NCBI GenBank assembly: GCA_002395865.1
Contig: DGVE01000158.1
Span: 1-6,557, forward strand
DNA from: Lachnospiraceae bacterium UBA4292
GTDB taxonomy: Bacteria; Bacillota; Clostridia; Lachnospirales; Lachnospiraceae
Direction of reading: 5' to 3'
Length of the DNA: 6,557 nucleotides
Shown piece after piece: positions 1-5,297 of the stretch. Each line of letters begins with the position of its first letter. Position 1 is the first letter of the stretch. Under the pieces are notes generated by a model. The model worked only from the letters and a program-made list of their open reading frames with translations. It did not search any database and was not told the origin of the DNA. A program made the position numbers and the translations under genes.

Positions 1-642
1 GAAGCTCATGACACCGGTCACGACATCGCTTCTGATCATGAAGGGAGGTACCACATATGTGAAGCCCCTGTTTATCATGAAATCTCTTGCGTAGCTGATG
101 ACTGCAGAGTGCAGTCTGGCGATATCGCCGCACAGGTAATAGAAGCCGTTGCCCGCAACGCGCCTTGCGGCATCGAGATCGATACCGTTGAATCTCTCCA
201 TGATCTCGGTGTGGTAGGGTATCTCGAAATCCGGTACGACAGGGTCGCCGAACTTCTGCACCTCCACGTTCTCGCTGTCGTCCTTTCCTATCGGGACCGA
301 AGGGTCGATGATATTCGGGATGACCATCATCTTGGTCTTAAGGTCTGCCTCGACCTGCTTCTCCTCGGCAGAGAGTTCCTCTATCCTCTGTCCGTCGAGT
401 GCGATGGAAGCCTTGAGAGCCTCCGCCTCCTCCCTCATGCCCTTTGCCATGAGAGCGCCTATCTCCTTGGATGCCTTGTTTCTCTTCGCACGAAGAGCCT
501 CGACCTCACCTTTTATCTCGCGGTTGCGAAGATCGAGAGCGAGCACCTCGTCAACGAGAGGCAGCTTTGCGTCCTGAAACTTGTTTCTGATATTCTGTCT
601 TACGACGTCAGGGTTCTCCCTGACGAACTTAATGTCCAACAT
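1..642 (-). CDS. serS: Seryl-tRNA synthetase, N-terminal half (3' part beyond the window)
   Basis: Cytoplasmic class II aminoacyl-tRNA synthetase that charges tRNA-Ser (and tRNA-Sec where present) with serine using ATP. I translated the open frame running off the left edge: exactly 214 codons are present, about half of the usual 420-430. The start MLDIKFVRENPD is a family hallmark. Residues about 30-105 form the antiparallel coiled-coil arm that binds the tRNA long variable arm, with EALRAKRNKASKEIG at 48-62. Then come VIPNI at 107-111 and VPIGKDDSENVEV at 116-128, leading into the catalytic domain. VVPPFMI at 197-203 is the motif 1 region; motifs 2 and 3 lie outside the window. The ATG at 642 has GGAGGAG ten bases upstream and its own promoter. 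The segment GNGFYYL...TGVMSF differs from the more common GTRF...GTGQLPKF form, so this is a variant SerRS subtype. The family call is very secure. Confidence 0.96.
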   Translation of the reverse strand, partial: MLDIKFVRENPDVVRQNIRNKFQDAKLPLVDEVLALDLRNREIKGEVEALRAKRNKASKEIGALMAKGMREEAEALKASIALDGQRIEELSAEEKQVEADLKTKMMVIPNIIDPSVPIGKDDSENVEVQKFGDPVVPDFEIPYHTEIMERFNGIDLDAARRVAGNGFYYLCGDIARLHSAVISYARDFMINRGFTYVVPPFMIRSDVVTGVMSF

Positions 643-673
643 TTTGCGTATTCTCCTCCGGATATATGCCCAC
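629..673 (-). other. Possible short upstream ORF overlapping the serS start
   Basis: In the serS leader a GTG at 671-673, preceded by GGGAGG (679-684) at five bases, opens a 14-codon frame (GIYPEENTQNVGH after the start). It reads across the serS ATG in another frame and stops with TAA at 629-631. The start lies in a small palindrome (667-678, arms TGCCC/GGGCA). It could modulate serS translation or be chance; the short length gives little statistical weight. Confidence 0.18.
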
Positions 674-701
674 GGGCACCTCCCGCAGACTATTAAGGGA
701 G

Positions 702-730
702 AGTATATACCACTGTCCGGTCTTTTTCAA
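702..730 (-). promoter_or_regulatory. Sigma-A-type promoter of serS
   Basis: Read on the minus strand, TTGAAA (725-730) and TATACT (702-707) are separated by exactly 17 bases, matching the housekeeping consensus at 5 of 6 positions in each hexamer. The bases just upstream of the -35 (731-747) are an A-rich tract resembling an UP element. The predicted transcript starts near 695, giving an untranslated leader of about 50 bases. The site lies wholly between the lipoprotein stop codon and serS, so serS is probably transcribed independently. No T-box stem-loops or T-box consensus fit in this short leader. Confidence 0.72.
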
Positions 731-749
731 GTTTTATTTTTCTTTTGCG

Positions 750-2900
750 TTATCTTCCGCCTCCGGGACCCATTCCGCCGCCCGGGCCCATGCCTCCGCC
801 GGGACCGAAGCCGCCGCTTCCGGCGCTTCCGGTAGTTCCCTCATCCTGCGTCCACGACACTACCTCGCTTCCGTCGCAGGTAAGCGTGTACTGTGTGAGC
901 GCCGCAAGGCCTTCGGACGCGATCCAGCCGCCCGAACAGTCTGATGCAAGTGTAAATGCAAACACCTCACTGCCGTCCGCGTCCTTCAGCACATACTCTC
1001 CCGCGCCGAATCTCGTTCCGGACGATATGTAGGTATTCACGGAGCCGCTCTGCGGTGTCTCGCAGATACCGCCCAGAGCCACTATCGTTCCTCCGCTGAC
1101 TGTTATCGTACCGTCCACATCCACGCTTCCGCACACATTGCCTGCGCTCGCTCCGCCGCGTACCAAAACGAAGCCTGCCGTCTGGACGAAGCTGCCGTTC
1201 ACGTCGATGGCATCCGTGTCGCCCGAGCCCGTGGCCACCTCGAGGTATCCGCCGTTGACGCTCACCAGACCTGTGCCGCCCGAAGACGTGCCGCCTCGCC
1301 CGAAGCCCGCGGACGTGCCCGCGTTTATTCCGTCATCCGTCGCGTAGACTCTGACCTCCCCGCCGTTTATCGTGACAGCCGTTCCCTCGACGCCCTCGTA
1401 GGCCTTAGCCACATTTACCGTACCCGCGTCGATCGTCACCTCGCCGTCCGCGTGGATACCGTCATCACCGCTGGTAATGGTCACCGTGCCGCCGTTTATG
1501 AGTATATTGCCGCTGCCGGCAGCGCCCGAATCGAGTATATCCGCCGCCGCGTGAAGGCCGTCGTCCACCGACTCTATGGTAACGCTTCCGCCGCTTATCG
1601 CTATTTCATTTCCCGCCTTTATGCCCTTGGTCGAATACTCGCTCGTATCGTTTCCGGAGGCTGCAAGGCTTACGAAATCACCCGTTATCGCGGTGTCGGA
1701 TACGCCGCGCACCAGATACCCGTTCATGGCTGCGTTCACCGAGTTCTGGGCGGACGCGGCCTCGTAGCCTGTGAGAGCATTCTCAACGCCCTGCGCGAAG
1801 ATATAAAAGCCCACGCTCGAATATCCCGAGGGAGCGTCGACCTTCAGCCCGTAGTAGTAGGTGTTCCTGCCGCCGGATACCATGGTCGCGTACTGCGCCT
1901 GCTTCCAGACGCCCTCGCCGCCCTCATTATAATAGTAAGCCCAGTAGGTCTTCTCATCCGAATACATATCGGAAGGGATCACTATGTACATATCGCCGCC
2001 GGCGGTCTGCGCCTGCGAATATGAGCTGTAGCTGTCGGTGTGGATGCTGACCTTCGCGTCACCGCCGATGAGAGCCGAAGCCACCGCGCTGATACCGTCC
2101 TTAGCCGCGTAGATGTCCACGCTTCCGCTGCTGATGGTCACATTGCCCTTCTGCTTGCCCTTGCTCGAGGACTTGCTGTTGGTGGTCTTTATGCCGTCGC
2201 CGCCCACTGATATGGCGGTGATGGTGCCGCTTGCGATATTGACGCTGTCGTTTCCGCGGATGGCCACGTTGTTTGCCGTTACTGTCAGTGTCAGGTTCTT
2301 TATATCCAGGTCATCCTTCGTGTGGACGCCGTTGTTGTAATCCGCCTTCACGTAGAGCGCGCCCTGTCCCTTGAACTCCAGATCGCAGTCCGCGTAGATC
2401 GCTCCCGGAGCGTTCACGGCGTCGTTCGTCTCGCTCTCGGCCGTCGATGCCGCTCTCTTATCCGCTATAAGGTTCTCCGTTGAGCCCTTCGCGGTAATGG
2501 TCACGTTGTTCGCGCTCTGAACATATACGGGAGCCGCATCGGTGCTCGTGACGGACACTCCCGCGAGCATGAGCTCGACATTGGCATTCTCCGTCACATC
2601 AATGATGATGTTCCCCTCAAGCACTCCCGACAAAAGATATGCGCCGCCCTTTGTTATCGTGCAGGTGCTGCCGCTTATGGTGTAGCCGTTGGCCACGGAG
2701 GTGTCCACCTTGAAGCTGCCCTCTATGACCTGCGTGGGCTCTGTCGCCACGGGCGAGGTCTGTGCGGGATTGGTCTGTGCCGGTGTGAGCACCGGCGCCG
2801 TGGTCGTGGGCTGTGTAGGTGTTTTTGTGTCATTTGCCGCACAGGCGCAAAGTGCCATCACCGCGACTAAAAGAGCCGGAAGCAGTTTTTTTCTGTACAT
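750..2900 (-). CDS. Secreted lipoprotein with beta-helical carbohydrate-binding (Cthe_2159/DUF4353-like) domain
   Basis: Predicted surface-anchored lipoprotein of 716 residues, probably binding a polysaccharide. MYRKK plus a hydrophobic stretch and LCAC gives a lipoprotein signal peptide with the acylated cysteine at 20. A Thr/Pro/Gln-rich linker follows (about 23-57). Residues about 60-285 and 405-615 are repeated beta-strand rungs with turns such as GDGIKT, KDGISA, DDGLHA, DDGIHAD and DDGINAG. This is the pattern of the Cthe_2159 polygalacturonate-binding right-handed beta-helix family, where acidic turns can hold calcium. An aromatic-rich insert (about 286-405) splits the helix. A C-terminal cap (about 615-685) and a GPGGGM-repeat tail end the protein. 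No hydrolase motif is visible. I chose the ATG at 2900 (AAGGA seven bases upstream); a TTG at 2915 with equally spaced AAGGA would add five residues. The gene has its own leader and no functional link to serS. The family is fairly sure; the ligand is unknown. Confidence 0.88.
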   Translation of the reverse strand: MYRKKLLPALLVAVMALCACAANDTKTPTQPTTTAPVLTPAQTNPAQTSPVATEPTQVIEGSFKVDTSVANGYTISGSTCTITKGGAYLLSGVLEGNIIIDVTENANVELMLAGVSVTSTDAAPVYVQSANNVTITAKGSTENLIADKRAASTAESETNDAVNAPGAIYADCDLEFKGQGALYVKADYNNGVHTKDDLDIKNLTLTVTANNVAIRGNDSVNIASGTITAISVGGDGIKTTNSKSSSKGKQKGNVTISSGSVDIYAAKDGISAVASALIGGDAKVSIHTDSYSSYSQAQTAGGDMYIVIPSDMYSDEKTYWAYYYNEGGEGVWKQAQYATMVSGGRNTYYYGLKVDAPSGYSSVGFYIFAQGVENALTGYEAASAQNSVNAAMNGYLVRGVSDTAITGDFVSLAASGNDTSEYSTKGIKAGNEIAISGGSVTIESVDDGLHAAADILDSGAAGSGNILINGGTVTITSGDDGIHADGEVTIDAGTVNVAKAYEGVEGTAVTINGGEVRVYATDDGINAGTSAGFGRGGTSSGGTGLVSVNGGYLEVATGSGDTDAIDVNGSFVQTAGFVLVRGGASAGNVCGSVDVDGTITVSGGTIVALGGICETPQSGSVNTYISSGTRFGAGEYVLKDADGSEVFAFTLASDCSGGWIASEGLAALTQYTLTCDGSEVVSWTQDEGTTGSAGSGGFGPGGGMGPGGGMGPGGGR
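753..809 (-). repeat. GPGGGM tandem repeat at the lipoprotein C-terminus
   Basis: The last 19 codons read as three units of G-P-G-G-G followed by M, M and R. The unit is 18 bases, and the copies differ mainly by synonymous third-position changes, so the peptide rather than the DNA appears to be conserved. Such glycine-rich tails are common at the ends of secreted clostridial beta-helix lipoproteins; their role is not known to me. Confidence 0.85.
1161..1610 (-). repeat. Degenerate beta-helix rung repeats (SGGxVxI...DDGIH) in the lipoprotein
   Basis: Within this stretch the protein repeats a pattern of roughly 21-25 residues: ISGGSVTI...DDGLHA, INGGTVTI...DDGIHAD, IDAGTVNV...YEGVEG, INGGEVRV...DDGINAG and VNGGYLEV...TDAIDVNG. 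Each unit fits one helix turn, with the acidic DDG turn at a constant place. Two looser copies (GDGIKT, KDGISA) lie in the N-terminal half of the helix. These are protein-level repeats, with no long identical DNA copies. Confidence 0.8.
1680..2045 (-). other. Aromatic-rich domain inserted in the lipoprotein beta-helix
   Basis: About 120 residues here break the rung pattern. They carry YSSYS, MYIVIP, YWAYYYN, VWKQAQY, RNTYYYGLKVDAPSGYSS and VGFYIFAQG, then a stretch rich in Ala and Asn before the rungs resume. The alternation of strands with exposed Trp and Tyr, and the order 'YYY...W...YYYGLxV...VxFxIF', recalls beta-sandwich starch-binding modules such as CBM25/26, but the resemblance is by eye only. 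It may instead be a regular part of this lipoprotein family. Confidence 0.5.
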
Positions 2901-2951
2901 ATGTTTTTCCTTCAAGCTTTATTCCTTTTGAGTGATCTGACATTCCTAAAA

Positions 2952-3008
2952 CGGATCGTTGTCACACATGAAACCATTTATTCGTGACAAAACTGTGAAC
3001 AAAATCCG
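2952..3008 (-). promoter_or_regulatory. Repeat-rich leader upstream of the lipoprotein gene (candidate operator or RNA structure)
   Basis: The 128-base gap between pyruvate kinase and the lipoprotein gene holds three copies of a GTGA-CAA-like element: 2994-3000, 2984-2990 and, inverted, 2959-2965. The first two are direct repeats exactly 11 bases apart, the helical spacing typical of OmpR/PhoB-type response-regulator sites. TTGTCAC (2959-2965) and GTGACAA (2984-2990) form a perfect 7-base inverted repeat. Arms 2952-2966 and 2994-3008 form a 15-base imperfect one (11 of 15 matches), followed on the transcript by only four U. No convincing -35/-10 pair was found nearby, as might be expected of an activator-dependent promoter. 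Function is inferred. Confidence 0.4.
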
Positions 3009-3028
3009 AAAAACACCAAAAAAATGTT

Positions 3029-4444
3029 CTATCTCACCGCTTCCAGTCTTATGGTATTCGTGTTTCCGCTCTTTCCGCCCGTGCTTCCGCCGGTCAGCAC
3101 CACATTGTCACCGGGCTTTAATCCGAATATCCTCTTAGCGTGGTTGAGCGCATGGTAGAACATGACATCCACGCTGTTGAACTCCTCAGACAACACCGGT
3201 GTGACGCCCCAGGAGAGGTTCAGCTTCCTCAGGGCCTTCTCGTTCGTGGTCATGCCGATGATGTCCACGGGGCATCTGAAACGGCTCACCATTCGCACGG
3301 TTATGCCTGAGAGCGAACTGATCACTATACCCTTCGCTCCCGTGTCGATCGCCATGGCGCAGGTCGCGTGGCTCACCGCGTCGAGGTTCGAACGCATGTG
3401 ATACTCGGTGGTGTTGAAGCGCTTTATGTAATCTATATTCTTCTCCGTATACTCACAGATATTTGCCATGTTTTTGACGGCTTCCACGGGATACTTGCCC
3501 GCGGCGCTCTCGCCGGAGAGCATCACGGCGCTTGAGCCGTCGTACACCGCGTTCGCCACATCGCTTATCTCCGCGCGAGTGGGGCGGGGGTTGTGTATCA
3601 TGGACTCGAGCATCTCGGTCGCGGTTATGACGCGCTTTCCGAGAAGGCGGCACTTCTTTATAAGAAACTTCTGTATCGCGGGCACCTCCACGAAGGGTAT
3701 CTCCACGCCCAGATCTCCTCTGGCCACCATGATACCGTCCGCGATCTCGCAGATCTCGTCGATATTATCCACGCCGGAGCGGTTCTCTATCTTCGCTATG
3801 ATGTCTATGTCCGACCCTCCGTTTTCATTAAGGAAGTCGCGCAGCGCCTGCACATCCGCCTTATTCGATACAAATGAAGCCGCCACGAAATCCACATCAT
3901 TCTCTATACCGAAGAGCAGGTCGGACTTGTCCTGTTCGCTCAGGTAACCGCCCTTCATCACATGGTTCGGGAAATTCATGCTCTTCCTGTCTGACAGAAC
4001 ACCTCCGGTGACGACTGTGCAGACGGCCTCGCTTCCCCTCACCTCGCGCACCTCAAATACGGAGAGTCCGTTGTTCACCAGAATGGTATCGCCCGGATGT
4101 ATCTCCTCCATGAGGCCCTTGTAGCTGACTGACACCCTGGTCCCGTCTCCCACTACATCCTCTGTCGTAAAAATGAAATCCGCTCCGTCCTTAAGCTCCA
4201 CCCTGTGGTTCTCAAACACGCCTATGCGGTACTCGGGGCCCTTGGTGTCGAGCATGATGGCTATCGGTAGCTGCAGCTTCTGTCTGACGTCCTTTATGAG
4301 GTCGATCTTCTTCTGGTGTTCCTCGTGCGTTCCGTGCGAGAAGTTGAGCCTCGCGATATTCATTCCCGCCTCGCACATAGCCGCCAGCGTCACCTCGTTG
4401 TCGCTGGCGGGTCCTATCGTGCATATGATCTTTGTCTTGCGCAT
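3029..4444 (-). CDS. pyk: Pyruvate kinase
   Basis: Cytoplasmic glycolytic enzyme that transfers phosphate from phosphoenolpyruvate to ADP, giving pyruvate and ATP. The 471 residues match the short pyruvate kinase form without the extra C-terminal PEP-utiliser domain found in Bacillus. Visible motifs: TIGPAS (9-14), RLNFSHGTHEEH (32-43, substrate-binding Arg, Asn and Ser), LDTKGPE (65-71), the B domain (about 75-165), IAKIEN (216-221, catalytic Lys218 and metal ligand Glu220), ARGDLG (241-246, metal ligand Asp244), TATEMLESM (274-282, Thr276) and NPRPTRAEISDVANAVYDG. The C domain holds SGITVRMVSRFR and ends TGGSTGGKSGNTNTIRLEAVR. Unusual residues: GPEYRIG for GPEIRTG, NNGL for DDGL (124-127) and TATE for TATQ (Glu277). 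The ATG at 4444 has AGAGGA six bases upstream. It follows the SDR gene by 82 bases with no clear terminator or promoter between them. Confidence 0.97.
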   Translation of the reverse strand: MRKTKIICTIGPASDNEVTLAAMCEAGMNIARLNFSHGTHEEHQKKIDLIKDVRQKLQLPIAIMLDTKGPEYRIGVFENHRVELKDGADFIFTTEDVVGDGTRVSVSYKGLMEEIHPGDTILVNNGLSVFEVREVRGSEAVCTVVTGGVLSDRKSMNFPNHVMKGGYLSEQDKSDLLFGIENDVDFVAASFVSNKADVQALRDFLNENGGSDIDIIAKIENRSGVDNIDEICEIADGIMVARGDLGVEIPFVEVPAIQKFLIKKCRLLGKRVITATEMLESMIHNPRPTRAEISDVANAVYDGSSAVMLSGESAAGKYPVEAVKNMANICEYTEKNIDYIKRFNTTEYHMRSNLDAVSHATCAMAIDTGAKGIVISSLSGITVRMVSRFRCPVDIIGMTTNEKALRKLNLSWGVTPVLSEEFNSVDVMFYHALNHAKRIFGLKPGDNVVLTGGSTGGKSGNTNTIRLEAVR

Positions 4445-4526
4445 TATTCTTCCTCTTTTTTCCTATGCTGTAAATCTATTGCTCAGCCGTCATTAGTTTT
4501 CCACATCCGGTGGGCTGTTCTCCCCG
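4445..4526. other. Intergenic gap between the SDR gene and pyk
   Basis: These 82 bases hold the pyk Shine-Dalgarno (AGAGGA, 4451-4456). They also hold a small stem: CCAC/GTGG at 4501-4504 and 4510-4513, nested inside CAGCC/GGCTG at 4484-4488 and 4513-4517 (the innermost base is shared). There is no U-run after it, so it is not a canonical terminator. No hexamer pair with good spacing was found. Read-through from the LUD-Ldh-SDR transcript into pyk is therefore possible. Confidence 0.4.
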
Positions 4527-5297
4527 TCATTCGGAGTTATTTCCGCGTTTTTTCTTCTGCTGCATGCCTGTTATGGATGTGATGAGGCTCTGCGGAAGAA
4601 GTCGACCGAATAGTACTGCCGCGCGGATGCGAGGCTCCGGTATGATGATGGTCCTGCCGCGTCTCATTCCATCTATGGCTGCTCGCACGCACTTAGCGGC
4701 GCTTATGCCCTTTAAGGCAAATTCGACATCAGCGTTCTCATTGAACTCGGTATCCACCGGACCGGGGCACAAAGCGCTGACCTTTACCTTGCAGCGTGAT
4801 TCCTTCAGCTCGCACGCCACCGCTCTGGTGAGGCTGACCACGTAGGCCTTTGACGCGTAATACGCGGCCATATAAGGTCCCCCGGGCAGAAGACCTGCGC
4901 TGCTGGCGACATTCAGTATATAGCCGCGACCGCGCGAGTCCATGCGCTTCAGCACCTCTTTAAACAGAAGGTGCATGGCGATGTCATTTACATGTATCAT
5001 ATGCAGCTCTTTATCTGCATCGGTCTTCGAAAAAGCTCCGCACGTTCCCAGTCCCGCATTATTTATAAATACATCGATCTTGACGTCGCCCAGCTTAGAA
5101 AGGAGCCTTTTTACATCCTTTTCATCTGCAAGGTCGGCTGCAATGCACTTTACAGGGACATCACAACTGTATTTTATTTCCTTAAGCCTGTCGACCCTTC
5201 TTCCGGTGATTATCAGTGCATAACCCGCTCCTGCGAAGTATCTCGCAAACTCCCTGCCGATACCTGAGGTCGCCCCGGTTATAAATGCAGTTCTCAT
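4527..5297 (-). CDS. Short-chain dehydrogenase/reductase (classical SDR, COG0300/DltE-like)
   Basis: Cytoplasmic NAD(P)-dependent oxidoreductase of 256 residues on a Rossmann fold; the substrate cannot be told from sequence. Motifs in order: TGATSGIG (7-14, dinucleotide binding), GRR (32-34, basic residues favouring NADP(H)), DL (55-56), NNAG (79-82), Asn104, NVASSAG with Ser133, YYASK with Tyr146 and Lys150, and PGPVDTEF (178-185). The full Asn-Ser-Tyr-Lys catalytic set is present, so it should be active. The C-terminal tail, with a hydrophobic segment followed by QQKKKRGNNSE, resembles that of COG0300 SDRs and could touch the membrane. Its ATG (5295-5297) overlaps the stop of the upstream Ldh-family gene as ATGA, and no good Shine-Dalgarno precedes it (AAGCAGAATACGAT). 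Translation therefore probably depends on ribosomes finishing the upstream gene. Physiological link to that dehydrogenase is inferred. Confidence 0.94.
   Translation of the reverse strand: MRTAFITGATSGIGREFARYFAGAGYALIITGRRVDRLKEIKYSCDVPVKCIAADLADEKDVKRLLSKLGDVKIDVFINNAGLGTCGAFSKTDADKELHMIHVNDIAMHLLFKEVLKRMDSRGRGYILNVASSAGLLPGGPYMAAYYASKAYVVSLTRAVACELKESRCKVKVSALCPGPVDTEFNENADVEFALKGISAAKCVRAAIDGMRRGRTIIIPEPRIRAAVLFGRLLPQSLITSITGMQQKKKRGNNSE

Noticed and set aside
109..696. Plus-strand open frame (195 codons) antisense to serS
   Set aside because: The opposite strand encodes an unmistakable seryl-tRNA synthetase; the plus-strand frame also crosses the serS promoter and leader.
643..749. T-box riboswitch upstream of serS
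   Set aside because: The gap is only 107 bases, half of it promoter, and no T-box consensus or specifier stem is present.
750..830. GC-rich inverted sequences (GCCCGGGC) at the end of the lipoprotein gene as a terminator
   Set aside because: They are explained by the GPGGGM codons, lie before the stop codon, and are not followed by a U-run on the transcript.
1452..2024. Plus-strand open frame (190 codons) within the lipoprotein gene
   Set aside because: Antisense to the repeat-rich lipoprotein coding sequence; composition is an artefact of the reverse complement and no domain is recognisable.
3001..3028. T-rich stretch just after pyk as an intrinsic terminator
   Set aside because: On the transcript the U-runs (AUUUUUUUGG, GUUUUUCGG) are not preceded by a stable GC-rich hairpin.
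3468..3947. Plus-strand open frame (159 codons) within pyruvate kinase
   Set aside because: Antisense to the catalytic core of pyk, with no plausible domain or ribosome binding site.
4470..4526. Dedicated pyk promoter
   Set aside because: Candidate hexamers such as TGGAAA and TAGATT have poor matches or a 19-base spacer; not strong enough to annotate.
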